The notes under the pieces are model-generated. The model was not told the origin of the DNA, ran no database searches, and saw only the letters and a list, made by a program, of their open reading frames with translations. Shown piece after piece: positions 22,106 to 33,302 of a stretch of 64,000 bases of DNA. The DNA lies in NCBI GenBank assembly GCA_015680685.1, contig MNCI01014752.1, forward strand, positions 287,270 to 351,269. The letters run 5' to 3'. Every line of letters begins with the position of its first letter. The stretch's first letter is position 1. The translations under genes were made by a program, and so were the position numbers. Source of the DNA: Gnetum montanum (Eukaryota; Streptophyta; Gnetopsida; Gnetales; Gnetaceae).

Positions 22106-22774
22106 ATTGGTGTTTGGCAGGTGCTGCTGCTGCTGCGGTGTTTTGCGTTGTTTCTGTGTTTTCTGTTGCTGCTTTGTACAGATTTGGATGGTGGCTCTGT
22201 TTCTGTCCGTGTCTCTGTAATTCATATGCCTCATGATTTCCCTATCTTATGCCACCTTCTTAACCCTCCTTTTTCAGGTTCATTATTCGTATTTTATTAC
22301 CTTCCTGCTGCCGCAGGCACGTAAAAAAGGGAAAGAAATAAAGATCCTCTTTTGCCAAATTTAATGAATAATTTCCCCCGCTTTCCCCCTCCCTGATGTC
22401 ATGTTTCGGTGTGATAATATGATTGTAAGTGGTTTGTTCCGGGTATGTTTTCTACCTTTCATATGCTGCAGAGAAGATTCCATTTACTAAATTTCATTTT
22501 TTAAGAAGGGGTCGTAACTAATAGAATCACTGTAACATTTTCATAAAAAAATAAAGATTAACCTTACAAACAGACCAATGACACTCCTGATGCAATAATT
22601 AATTTTAACACTAAAGTATCTTATTAATTTTACCATCCATTTTGATACAAGAAGAACGTATTTTTGATACAAGATTAGAGTTGCACGCTTAAATCAACCA
22701 ACTAGAGATCCCAAAGAAAAACGGAACCCGATATTTTTAGGCTGTGATTAGCACCCAAAAACCAAACGCCCCGG
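22106..22774 (+). other. 3' UTR of the PMEI-like gene and spacer
   Basis: Starts with the TAG region and a GCTGCTGCTGCT run (22122-22136); an AATAAA polyadenylation-type signal lies at 22337-22342. The rest, to 22774, shows no gene or repeat I can name and would contain the promoter of the next gene. Confidence 0.45.
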
Positions 22775-23536
22775 ATGTCGGCGACGGTTCAGCAACAACA
22801 ACAACAGATAGAAGAATCAAAAATTCGTTTTAAGGAAAAACGAAATAGGGACAATCAAACCGAACGAAAATCGAGGAGAATCATCATCATGTACAGATTC
22901 CTGCAAATCAACGTCGCCAGCATCGGAAGCACAAAATGGCCACCTGCGAGGCTTGCAGACGTTCCAGGCCATGAATCCAAATCAGGATCCGCTAGGCCAG
23001 CAACGTTCCGAGTGATTCCCCACTATGGCGTACCCTACAAGGTCTTTGTTCCGCTCCATCAACCTGACCCTGAGCCTGATCCTGAATTTGACTTGAACCC
23101 TAGGCCTCCAAAGAGACGCTGCAGGACCACCTCCATTCAGCCAGAACACAAAAAGCAGCAGCATAAGAAGAAAAACAGCAACAAAATCCCAGCAACGCGG
23201 AATGACAGGAGCCAACAGCAAAAGCAACGAGTAAAAATCACAGAGACTTGGAGATATAACGAGCCCGGTTCTGCTGCAGGAGTTTTTGATGATGAAGATG
23301 ATGAAATTGCCCTGGAACCTGCGCTATCTGCCAATGGCCAGTCCCCTTGTCATCAGAAATCTGACGGTGGTTTCGATGAATTGTTTGACTTCGACGCTGC
23401 TGCCGGATCTGCTCCTGCTTCTTCAGATTCAGACAAAAGCCGGTCTCCTCGTCAGGAATCTGACGGTGGGTTGAGTGAATTGTTTGACCTTAGCAGTGGC
23501 GACGAAGATGATGATGAAGTTGATGAAGTTTTTTGA
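22775..23536 (+). CDS. Uncharacterised acidic, disordered, probably nuclear protein
   Basis: Single-exon frame of 253 residues, TGA-terminated. I do not recognise a family. Visible features: a Gln run (6-11) and basic region (16-36); a more ordered-looking stretch MYRFLQINVASIGSTKWPP... RVIPHYGVPYKVFVPL (39-94); DPEPDPEFD (98-106); a PKRRCR nuclear-localisation-like motif (112-117) and KKQQHKKK (126-133); then an acidic C-terminal third with two copies of a 13-residue motif, KSDGGFDELFDFD (195-207) and ESDGGLSELFDLS (228-240), each after a Ser/Asp-rich lead. The duplicated acidic-hydrophobic motif resembles activation or coactivator-binding peptides in general; that is inference. Met39 is an alternative start. 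Codon use and GC match the neighbouring PMEI-like gene, not the retroelements. Confidence 0.6.
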   Translation: MSATVQQQQQQIEESKIRFKEKRNRDNQTERKSRRIIIMYRFLQINVASIGSTKWPPARLADVPGHESKSGSARPATFRVIPHYGVPYKVFVPLHQPDPEPDPEFDLNPRPPKRRCRTTSIQPEHKKQQHKKKNSNKIPATRNDRSQQQKQRVKITETWRYNEPGSAAGVFDDEDDEIALEPALSANGQSPCHQKSDGGFDELFDFDAAAGSAPASSDSDKSRSPRQESDGGLSELFDLSSGDEDDDEVDEVF

Positions 23537-24014
23537 TCTGCACCACTCCAAAGTTCCAAACAGAGGTTAGAGAATTTTCCACTCCGGACCTCCGGTCATT
23601 GGCTCACCGCAGAATTCAATTTCAACTTTAAGAAACCTTTTTCCCACGCATGTTGCGTTCCATTCCAATCTACATCTCTTACTTTCCTGAACGGTCAAAT
23701 TTCAAAGGAAACTAGCATCTGTAATCGTAGAGCACATTTGCAATCTACACGGAATGACGACAAAAAGTAAAATGATCATGATCATGAGACGTACGAAAGA
23801 TGATTCGTTTTACCCTACGGCAGCTATATATTTGTATTTTGGCGCAGAAGACTTTTTCCCTTTATCAAAAATCCCATCTCGCGATCAAATTTTGTCGTGA
23901 CCAGACAATTCCCTCGTCTTCTGTTTTGAGCATTGTCACAGTTAAATTAACATTCATTTGTAACAGAGTATTTGATTGTGTTATTTAAGTTTGGAGTATG
24001 CCTGGCACTGTTAT

Positions 24015-24290
24015 TTGGAGTGATGAGTGATGGTAAGTTGCTCATTTTCATAGTTAATGATTTGGGTTTAAGGTTGGTCGCACTTACTGGAAGAGCTTAG
24101 GCTTTCACCCAATGCTTTCCTTCATCTACCAACCCTTGGAAGAGCTTAGGCTTTCACCCAATGCTTTCCTTCATCTACCAACCCTTGGAAGAGCTTAGGC
24201 TTTCACCCAATGCTTTCCTTCATCTACCAACCCTTCCAAGATTCTGCTAGGTGGGATGAGCATTGTAGCACCAGGTGATGATCCTTAAGT
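24015..24290 (+). repeat. SINE-2 copy with internal triplication
   Basis: GGAGTGATGAGTGATGGTAAG (box A-like), GATTTGGGTTTAAGGTTGG (box B-like), then GAAGAGCTTAGGCTTTCACC three times and the end GGGATGAGCATTGTAGCACC. Without the triplication it matches 18632-18772. Confidence 0.6.
24089..24235 (+). repeat. Perfect 3 x 49-bp tandem repeat
   Basis: The unit begins GGAAGAGCTTAGGCTTTCAC and ends CATCTACCAACCCTT (24089-24137, 24138-24186, 24187-24235). I see no difference between units. It expands the body of the SINE-2 copy. Confidence 0.92.
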
Positions 24291-24676
24291 TTGAAACATG
24301 CCTACTATGGTAGCATAGGTTGTTTGGTTAATAATAAAATAAAATAATATCAACTTTTTCTTACAAAAGAAATGTAAATTGTGGAAGACCTTTTGAGGCT
24401 TGGTAGTTTTGATTCCAAATTCTCTTCATAAGCCAGTCCAAATAAAAAACGTAGATGGATACATTAGTATGTTTGGTTAAAAATATTACAATAAAAATAT
24501 TTTTTGTCTTTATCTTTTTGCTACTCTATAGAAGGTACTCTTTATAAATGAGAAGGCTTAACATGAGATTTTCCAATTCAATCCCTTGGCATGGTTTGTC
24601 TTATCGCCATTCCCAAATGAGGTCATTTTGTAACAAGATTGTGTTGCATAGTAACAAATGATATAATTTAGGCTAT

Positions 24677-26345
24677 ATGTTTAATTATCCATATAATCAT
24701 CTACTTCTAGTTTTGAGTTTTGTTAAGAGGGTTTCTGGTGGAGTTTTTGGAATAGAAATTTTCTTAGCACAAAATGATTTGAAGATGGAAAATACTAATG
24801 TCTCTCAAAGTATAGAAACTATGAAGAATTCTGAAGTTTTTGATTTTGTTTTACCTAATGATTTATATAAATCCATGTTAAAAGATATCACTTCATGATA
24901 TATATTTTTGTAGATTATTTTATTTGTTTTTGTTTGCCCGAATAAGGGTATTACACAAGTGATTTAGGCTATCCTTGAACTATAGAATTAATGTTTTACA
25001 TGCCCAATATTTTTCTGAATCTTTTTTGCTTGTCAAACTAGTCAATTCTGAAATGATTAAAAAATCATTAGATCTTAAAGTTTTTATGAATCAATATAAT
25101 GCTTTTATTACTTAAGAAAAAAAGTAGATTTTGATCCCTATTCTTCTGATTACACTAAATTTCTATGCTAGATTGAATTAGAAAATCTTCTTCTTATTTT
25201 TCTAAGTGTTGAATGCAAAATTGTTAATATCATTAACACAATCCTAAAGACAGAGTAAGAAAACATTACTAAATGATGTGTAGTGTAAATGTTATTTTGT
25301 AGAGATTGATTTACAACAAAAAATAGAATTAAAAGTCAAGACTAGTAATCAGTATCTTTCCAAAAATTTATATATTAAAATTTGCAAAGATATAGTAGCT
25401 ATTATCTTTTTGAAGGCCATCTTATTGGAATCTATCTTATTCTCAATAAAAAAGTTGTTTATGAGGAAAAGAAATAGTAATTTTTAGAAAAGGCAAATAA
25501 TTGTAGTTTTCAGTAGGTATAAATGAAATCTTCTTCAATAAGTTCTTAACCTTTTACCAATTCTTTTAATTCTAAATGTGCTAATAAACTCTGAAAATCT
25601 AAAGAGAATTTCTCTTTAGAAAAAAATAAATTTTTAGCCAACCAACAATAAAAATACTGATGCAGATGGATTTTACTTTGTGCAACATAAAAGGAAGACA
25701 CATGCAAATATTACTTTAAATTAAAAAATCCTAAAGGTATCTCATTCTCTTTCTACTTCTACTATTTTTCTAAATGTTTTTTCTTTATCAAACAATGTTG
25801 TTTAAGGTATTAGTGACATAGATTCAGAGATAAATGCTTAGCTTAAAAAATAAGGGATGGGTGCCTCCTACCCCACATCCCAATGTTAGGTTTATCATGG
25901 AATTTTTTGGATCTTTCTAATAAGTCTTGAGCAAAGGTTCCTTGGGAGTATCTTTCAAATAGGCATTTATCTCCAAATTTTCTTTTCCTACAAGAAAATA
26001 AAATTTCAACTCATGATATTAGTTTTATTGGTAGATGCATTTTTAAAAATTGTATTTTTTTTCTATTGCTTAAGAAGTTAATTAAGGAGGTGTTGCTATT
26101 CTTGTTAATAAAAATTAGACTAGAAAAGTTTTGAATTTTGTTTTTTGATAATATTTAAAGAGTTATTTGGATTATTTATCCTTGTGAAAAAGGTGACTTT
26201 TGGCTTTATAATATTTATGCTCCTAATAATTGGAAAGATTGACCAAAGATTTAGAAATATCTTCTATCTCTACCTAAAGTTTAGATTATTGGAGGTGACT
26301 TAAATATGCTTGAAAGTCATTTAGATAAACTTGATGGGCTTCAAT
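24677..26345 (+). pseudogene. LINE (L1-type) remnant with endonuclease domain
   Basis: Decayed non-LTR retrotransposon. The clearest part is the apurinic-type endonuclease at about 25890-26345. Across frameshifts it reads LQENKISTHDISF (25990-26020), GGVAILVNKN (26090-26120), LYNIYAPNNWKD (26205-26240) and IIGGDLNMLESHLDKLDG (26285-26335), the last being the usual GGDFN metal-site motif of plant L1 elements. Upstream, the 73-residue frame at 24677-24898 and scattered pieces up to 25800 may be ORF1, but I cannot confirm this. No reverse transcriptase domain follows, so the element is 3'-truncated or replaced. Confidence 0.65.
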
Positions 26346-26379
26346 GATCATTTTACCATTTTATATCAGCTTGGTTATA

Positions 26380-26720
26380 GATGTATTAAGGCAAGTTGTG
26401 CTTTTGGCATTGTTGTTGTCACAGTTTAAGGGGGAGTGTTGGAGATGTATCTAGAAATATCCTTTATCACCTTCTATTGGAGATGTATTTAGAAATATCT
26501 TTTCTCACCTTCATTAATAATCTGATTGTTTCCCATACATGATATTGGCAATTTCTATCATATTCTATGTCAAAATGGAAATAAATTATGTAGAAATTGG
26601 ATTAAGAGGCTAATCTAAAAGTGCCTTATTGTAGGCCCTAGTTTGGCCTAGGATCTAGAATCCCATTATTGTTCTTAGTCTCTTCTCTCTCAAAATTTGC
26701 ATGGTTTGTTTTTTTTTTTT
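26380..26720 (+). repeat. Probable Ty1/copia 3' end (polypurine tract plus LTR start)
   Basis: CAGTTTAAGGGGGAGTGTTGG at 26420-26440 is the classic copia arrangement, AAGGGGGAGTG followed by an LTR starting TGTTGGAGATG. The TTGGAGATGTATTTAGAAAT block is partly repeated at 26474. I cannot place the LTR's far end or see coding remnants. Confidence 0.4.
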
Positions 26721-27382
26721 CATTATTTTAAATTTTAAATTTTAACACTAAGAACCAAGCCAGAATAACTTCATTTTTCTCTTGTACCATCTCCAAAAGC
26801 TCCATGGGTTACATCCCATAGTTCACCCTTCTACATGTATAGAATCTTACTATGTCTTGCTTGAGCACTTCTTCACACAAATGAGAGAACCTTTTTCCAA
26901 ACTTTCTAAGTTGAATTTTTTAAAACAATTTTATGGAACTGTAAAGGAAATTGCCTTATGACCCTTCCACACTTTTTCCTATAAAAGGAAAAAACTACAT
27001 CAAAAGAACTCCTCGCAAATACTCCAACTCATATTCACATTGCAACTTGTAATTAGTAGGCTTGAAAAAGTACCTAGATAGTCCAATTTTATTTTATTTT
27101 TCTTTTTTTCTAAGGCAAGACAATTAGGGGTTAGTAGCACAACCCCTACCCACATAGTAGGGTAGATGGGATAGGAAGTTAACTATTTGACTACCTTGCT
27201 ACAAGCACAAACTTTAAAATTGATTTCCTCAAGGAACCATCCCAAAATTTATGTTTATCTTAGTTCAATCTATGGTCAATACGGCATAGCTCACTTGCTT
27301 AAAACATATGATTTTTGATTTGTAAGTCATAGGTTAATACATAGGGCTTATATTTTACAAATCACATATTCCATTTCTTTAA

Positions 27383-27537
27383 TAATGAGATGTTAGCCTA
27401 GTGGCATGAGTTTTGGCTTGGTAACCCCAAGTCACAAGTTCAATTCTACTAGGTAGTACTACATTATAAAATTCTAGAAAACTTGGGGTGTGCCTATGTT
27501 TTACTTATTTTGATTTCCAACACACACCCACCACTCT
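27383..27537 (+). repeat. SINE-1 copy
   Basis: AATGAGATGTTAGCCTAGTGG, then AAGTTCAATTCTACTAGG (box B-like GTTCAATTCT), the tail TACTACATTATAAAATTC and ending TTTTACTTATTTTGATTTCC. Confidence 0.7.
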
Positions 27538-27584
27538 CCTCCCCTCATCCCTCCCTTCCACCTGCACCTCCCAATATTCCATTT

Positions 27585-27745
27585 CTTTAATAATGAGGTG
27601 TTAGCCTAGGGGTAAGATTCTTAATTTGGAAATTCTAAGTCATGGACTTGATTTTAGTAGGCATTGCTAAGTTATAAAGTTCTATGAAGACTATATATTT
27701 TAAGGTGTACTTATGTTTCAATTATTTCAAGTTTTGAAACCTCCC
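27585..27745 (+). repeat. SINE-1 copy
   Basis: AATGAGGTGTTAGCCTAGGG and GTAAGATTCTTAATTTGG, then GACTTGATTTTAGTAGGCAT, TGCTAAGTTATAAAGTTC, and ending GTTTCAATTATTTCAAGTTT. Near-complete. Confidence 0.7.
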
Positions 27746-27994
27746 ACATATTCTATTCCTTCACTTATAAGAAGATAACTTGGTTCAAGCATATGACTTA
27801 AGTTTTCAAGTCATAGGTTCAATATCTTAATTGTTTCTCATATTAGTTAATTAGATAGCTAGCTCAAGTGGTTTGCTTATTATGTTCATAGGCAAGAGGT
27901 TGCTGCCTCAAATTACATTGCTCTATAAATCTTCTAATATATTATGTTGGCTAAATATTTTAAAGTGTACTTATGTTTCAATTACTTTGAGTTA

Positions 27995-28100
27995 GCCTAG
28001 TAGTAAGATACTTGATTTGAAAGCTCCAAGTGATAGGTTCAATTCCAGTAGGCAATGCTAAGTTATAAAGCTCTAATTAAATTATATTACAATTCTTGTA
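27995..28100 (+). repeat. SINE-1 copy
   Basis: GTTAGCCTAGTAGTAAGATAC, TAGGTTCAATTCCAGTAGGC (best box B in the window, GGTTCAATTCC), AATGCTAAGTTATAAAGCTC, AATTAAATTATATTAC. Confidence 0.7.
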
Positions 28101-28289
28101 GGGATCTAACACCCCATTATATAGTTAATGAAAGATAGCTAACTTGGTTACAACATATTACTTTTTATAATCATGTTAATTCATTATACAAGGGAAATTA
28201 TCTTAAGGCTAAGGTATTAAATAAAACTTTAGATTTATGCTTATCAATTTAAAGAAATGCCTATATTGGTTCATTGATTTGTAAATCTT

Positions 28290-29133
28290 TGATGAGTGGT
28301 GAGTATTCCTTATGCCCAACCATACAAATCACAAGCATTGCACTAGTAATATGATTGAATTCTATGGACTTTAGCTCTTAAATGCATAATAGGCAAGGTA
28401 GTGACTTAAGGATGTGATTGTTGTCTTCTTGGCTTCACTTGTATAACTATAAAGGTATCGTTAAGTGTAACTCAAGACACATGATTTTTTTAAATTTTAT
28501 ATTTTATTTGATTTAATTTAAGTGTGAAAAAAATTAATTAATTATGAGTTAACTAATTACTTTATAATGCCTTAATCTAATGATCCTAACATAAGCATAT
28601 GAGCCGACCTTCTATGCACATCCTGAACTTATTAAGAACGCTACTTGATTACTAAGTATTAGGTTACTAAATGAACCAAGCAATAACACTAATAGGATTA
28701 CCAAGTGTTGACAACATGTTTGAGGCAGTCATACTTATGATGATTAAGTGTATTAATTAATTGAAAACATGATATAAAATGCATAAAGATAAAGTGCATG
28801 AATGAAAGCATTAAACTATTCTTAAGTGTTGTAAAGAGTTCTAAGAGTCTTGTCTTTATTTCCAATAGATCAAAGTGTTCAGGTACATTAATGTTTGAAT
28901 AACAATCCATACAATCCTTGAAGTCCTGCTATGGGCACTTAGAAAATATTCTAACTCTGGTAGAAACAAACTACAAGAACTTAGCTACTCTATCTACTCA
29001 AGGGTGCCATAAATTTAGTGGGTACATGTATTTATATAGGTAGAGACAAACACTACATCGATGCATATGCACTAATGCATCAACCCATGTGTCGACAGGG
29101 ATGCATTGATGTAGCCCATTGCATGATTTATCA
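28290..29133 (-). repeat. 3' LTR of element H
   Basis: About 844 bp. It starts TGATGAGTGGTGAGTATTCC at the outer end and ends TGATTTATCA before the decayed polypurine tract (TACCTTAATGACTGATTG on the plus strand). The minus strand contains CCTATATAAATACATG as the TATA region near 29025-29040. Subfamily II. Confidence 0.85.
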
Positions 29134-29389
29134 TACCTTAATGACTGATTGAAAACTTATTCTCAAGTGAGCAAAAGTAGAATTGAGCTTTCTATAAAAT
29201 TGGGAAGGTATGAAATCACAAACTAACTAACTCAGCTGATTGGCTCTAAGTGCTTCATTATATAGAATGATAATAATTACCCAAATGGATGTTCAAGAAA
29301 ACAAAATTGAACACCCTTAGAAAATTGGGTAGTTGGAATCCTCTAGTGGCCAAAGACAAAAAAAAGATTAAATAGTGTCAAGGGGTGGA

Positions 29390-32254
29390 GGCTTCTAGGA
29401 TGCTAAAGGACCTTTTCCAGCCTTCAGTGCTTGTGGTGATGGTGGTTGAGGTTCAGGCAGTGGTTGCGGCTATCCTACTATACTTACTACTTCAAGTGGA
29501 AGGTGAAAGGCATCCAACAATGCCTTCATCTTCTCCTCCTTACTCAGTGGGTTGTACATAGTTCATGTGGTGTTGTTACCAATGTGGGATGGTACAAAGA
29601 CATCCCACAAATAGAGCATTCCTAGGAACAACTCCTTGACATTAATGGACCAAGCTATGAATTGTTTACATTCAACATCAAATGTCTTGATGAGGTTTTG
29701 TAGCTCGTGGTAGTTATTCATTTTTCTAGCCAAGTTCTCAGCAACCAATTTTTGGTCTGTAAACCAACTCTTGAGAACTCCAAGCTTAGCATTAGCTATT
29801 TTTAACTTCTTCTTGATGTCTTTGTGATGCTTGAACTCTACCTCATAAAGGAGGTACGAGTTGGCCACTTACTTCTCTAACTTTGACCACAGCCTGATGG
29901 TTGTCAGCATTGACAAGTTTACATACGGAGGTTGGCTAGCTCCATGCATTTTGTCATCTCCTCAATTTGCCAGTCCTTTAGGAAAATCTCCATTTTGTTG
30001 TAGGCATTCAATCCATCAAAGATTGGTTGCCATACATTATCTCTTTGTTGGAGTTTTTGGAGGGCCTTATTCATCTTCACCTTGGCTAGTTGAATTTCCA
30101 TTTCATTCATCTAATTAAGGAGCCCAACCTAGTCCTTGTAGTGATTTTTCACTCATTCAAACCTCATGGCCTCATTCTTCCAAGTGACTACTTCAGTGAT
30201 CATTTTTTGGCAAAGTGCATAGAGTTCCTCCATTGAGAGATTGTAGTTATTGGGTGCCAACCTCCTGATATTCAAGTTAAAGTTGATAAGCTACCACTGC
30301 TGCTGTCTCACAAACTCTATGAACTAGTCCTTTTGTACTTTAACATTGCATAGGTGGTAAATGCCTCTAGTTGGAGTTAGGTTCTCCTTGTGGACTTGTG
30401 ACAAGTCCTTATCAGTGTTAAATGCTAAAGCCTCTGATAAGGATACATTAAAGACTACCATCTCCTTCACACTTTTAGCCTCGTTTAATTTGTTTAGAAG
30501 TTGTAAGAAAGCTTCATCTCATGTAATAGCTTGGCTAAGAATGGCAAGATTAGCCAAGCAGGCTCTCAATTCCACAATTTTGGTATCCAATCATCGATTT
30601 TGATTGTGGTTGCTTTAAGTTGGATGTTTGTAATGATGAGCTTACCCTTGGTGTACAACAGCTCTAATTAGGTATTAGTGAGGTTTTTTAAAAGATTAAA
30701 GATCTTTGGAAGTGGTTGCCTAGTTCCCACTAGTCAATACAACACCTCCTCATGTTGGATTGTACTTAGCCTACTTATTTCTCCTATAGGTGCCTACATG
30801 TCTTTGAGTGCAACAACATTTGGCATGAAAATTGTAGGAGCATTCAAGACCTATGAAACTTGGTCAGCCATCATCTCCACTAATGTTTTCTATCCATGGT
30901 GCTGCATTAATAGGACAACTATCCCCTTGCCCTTCTCTAGGTGCACTAAGAAAGTAACAGTGTTCGTAGAGATCTCAAGGAATTATTGTTGACTAGGGAT
31001 GGACACCGTCACTTCTCAGGCACTTGGATTCAATCTTGTAATTACTTGCATCCTTTGTGCCAAAAATAGTGATGCAATATCTTCCAACCAGTTGATGATT
31101 CATGTGACTTAGTTGAGGTGACTCAACACTGGTTGGTAGACTGAGGGCTCTCCACCACTTGGTGCTTTCTTCTACTATTGTAGGAGTTGCTCACATAGCT
31201 TCTTCATGCACTCAATTGTCATAAGAGCCTTTGATGCTATTTCTTCTATAGGTGGTAGTGGTGGTGGCTACTCCTCTTCAAGCAGCTTAGTAAGTGCCTT
31301 ATCTTTCATCATATCATGCCAAGATGCAATAGGAGCATGACGAAGTGTGTCATTAGCATAATGGGTTATTCCCTCTCATTTGCAATGTTTTCAAATTAGG
31401 AAAGGAAATGTGAGTGTCTTTCTCCCACACTCATTCTTTTTGAATCATTTCTCAATTTCTTGGAAGACAAGTTGGGGGAGGTAGATAGGAAATTTTTTGC
31501 TTAGAGTAGCACATGCATGGTTAGAGATGGTAGTGATCTTACTTAGCCTCATTGTTGAGTTTAAGTGATAGGCTACAATCTTGAAGTAGGCCCTCTCTAC
31601 CTTAGTGAGTGCATTGTACTCCTTATGGTCCACTTTATAGCATCGTTGGATCCATTTCTTTTTGACATTAGGGTCCTCTTGTATAAATATTTTCACCAAA
31701 TTTTCCCCACTATTAGGCAACTTGAGGCCCTCTGCAATGACCTCAACCAAGTAGGACAAACTGATGTCCTTGATATTCACAATGGTATTTTCCTATCAGT
31801 TATTTCAAAATAGGTAAGTCTCTTCTATGTACTGCTCCCCACTAGAAGTGAGGATGGGCCACATGGAAGATCCTTGTAGTTGTGTATTAACCTCTTTTGA
31901 CACCAAGTCCAAGAAGGGGCCAAAGTTAAGTTTTTGGAGAATCACACTTTAGACCTTCTTAGAATGAATTTGTTTCAGGAAGGCCTTGATCAAGGTGACC
32001 TCTAGATTTGGTCCAAGCCTTGGCACCTCATCTCACCTAGATTGTCCTATTTTTGAAGTGAAAATTTGGTGAATAGATTCCACATTAGGCTCCTCCTGAA
32101 GAGGTTCCATGACATGTGTTTCTACTTCTTCTTCTTGGGACTATTTGGCTACTAGTCCCTTCCCCCTCATGGCTACTTCTCCTATGGTTGGGATGGTCCT
32201 TCTTCTTGTAGTCTCTTTGGTGAAATTTGTGATCACAAACATAGCCAAGGATTA
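29390..32254 (-). pseudogene. Third ORF in env position of element H (PF20167-like?)
   Basis: A sense-strand coding remnant of up to ~930 codons between the integrase side and the 3' LTR, absent from A-type relatives. Possible starts are at 32236 (MFVITNFTKETTRRR) and 32170 (MRGKGLVAK). The best part is an open 111-residue frame at 31445-31780: VNIKDISLSYLVEVIAEGLK, LPNSGENLVKIF, KEYNALTKVERAYFKIVAYH, SKKFPIYLPQLVFQEIEK, followed after a stop by LTFPFLIWKHCK. This order of short motifs resembles the 'putative plant transposon protein' domain (PF20167) often annotated next to plant Ty3 elements; I recognise the pattern, not a measured hit. The C-terminal third (29563-30110) is Lys/Leu/Glu-rich and probably coiled-coil. 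Many stops are TAG or TAA at Gln or Trp positions, so it decayed after a coding past. It is not a known env: no signal or fusion-type membrane segments seen. Confidence 0.55.
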
Positions 32255-33302
32255 GCATTTTATGTGTAACTTATAACACTTTGATATCTTGTCTTGTTTG
32301 GCTAGTTACACTTAGGCTAATTTGTGATCATGGTAGATTGATTATTTTAATATTATTTCATTAGAATGATTACCCAAGTTTATTGGTGAGGTTTAAATTA
32401 GATGAATTAGTGATATTTAATATTATTTTATTAGTAAAACTATTTGGGAGTTAGAAAAAATTTGAAAAGTTTTCTTTCAAAAATTATATATTTGTGGTCC
32501 CCATGATGTAAAGCTCACCTCTAGTAGCTAGAAAGTTGAAGAATGAGTTGATTTGGACAAGCGGTTAGGAAGTTAAGGGGTCAGAAAGGATTTGGGCTCA
32601 ACAAATTACAAAACTCTCTTAGCATTATGAAGCAAATGTGAAAATTTTCCTAACTCCCATTATGTATTTATACTATTTTAGCCATGTGTCTATGGGGATG
32701 TGTTAATGCATCGAGCTGCGTCAATGGGGATGCACTGATATAGTTGAAAAACAAAAGTTTTTTCATGAAATTGGGATCTAGAGAAAGCCAGAGAAGCCTA
32801 GAATTAGAATGAATGCTTGAAGAGGGGTAGTAATACATTTGGAAATGAGATTTAGTAGGAGATTAATTGCTAAGGAATGCAAAAACTAGATGCACTGAGG
32901 TGGAAAACAAAGGTTTTGAAAGAAAAATGCCTAAGGGATAAAGAATTTAAGGATCCTAACCAAGTAGTATGTAAGTGGATCCTTCCCAAAGTAGGCTTAT
33001 ACCCTTAATGCCCTTAGATGCCTTCAAACCAAGGAGTCCATGGGCCCCAAGGATGATTAATGGTTGTTGATTTTTATAAATCAAATCATCAAAGAAACCA
33101 CCAAATAATTAAGACCATCTCAAAATGAACCCATCGATATAATCATGAGAAAAGATAGTGAGGTTGTACATGTGAAGAATAGGTGGATGAGAGAGAGAGA
33201 GAGAGTATGAAATGGAGTCTTTCATTTTGGTCACATGAAGTCCCTTGTAGAGGATGTGATTAGTATAACTTGATAGCTTCCATCCTTAGTCAAAATCAAG
33301 AC
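32255..33302 (-). other. 3' non-coding region of element H (upstream part)
   Basis: Matches the region after integrase in elements B, C and E: AGTTACACTTAGGC near 32306, GAGAGAGAGAGAG near 33190, and TCACATGAAGTCCCTTGTAG near 33230 (compare 34850-34870 and 8690). No ORF. It continues at 50192 after the D insertion. Confidence 0.7.

Larger units (their letters stand above)
23537..24676. other. Gene-free region after the disordered-protein gene
   Basis: Probable 3' UTR to about 23640, then sequence in which I see no gene. From 24015 to 24290 it is a SINE-2 copy with a triplicated 49-bp block. The short frame at 23800-23988 has no supporting feature. Confidence 0.5.
26721..28289. other. Gene-free DNA with a SINE-1 cluster
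   Basis: AT-rich, no gene seen. It holds three SINE-1 copies plus fragments of a possible third tRNA-like repeat (AGCTAGCTCAAGTGGTTTGC near 27853; CATAGCTCACTTGCTTAAAA near 27285; TTGGTTCAAGCATATGACTT near 27780). Confidence 0.5.
28290..33302 (-). mobile_element. Ty3-type LTR retrotransposon H, left segment (3' LTR, third ORF)
   Basis: Minus-strand element whose 3' LTR is at 28290-29133. Its internal sequence runs to 33302, is interrupted by element D, and resumes at 50192. The split is shown by the perfect 5-bp target duplication AAGAC (33298-33302 and 50192-50196). Joining the flanks gives a continuous match to the corresponding region of element C near 34880-34950. It is the oldest layer of the nest. 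Unlike its relatives it has an extra ~2.9 kb in the env position. Confidence 0.85.

Noticed and set aside
22982-23334. Minus-strand Leu-rich frames opposite the disordered-protein gene
   Set aside because: Poly-Leu/Leu-Leu runs are the antisense of CAG/AAG-rich sense codons: shadows of the plus-strand gene.
24089-24235. Regular direct repeats, considered as a CRISPR-like array
   Set aside because: Units are directly adjacent, with no spacers, in a plant genome and within a SINE-like body.
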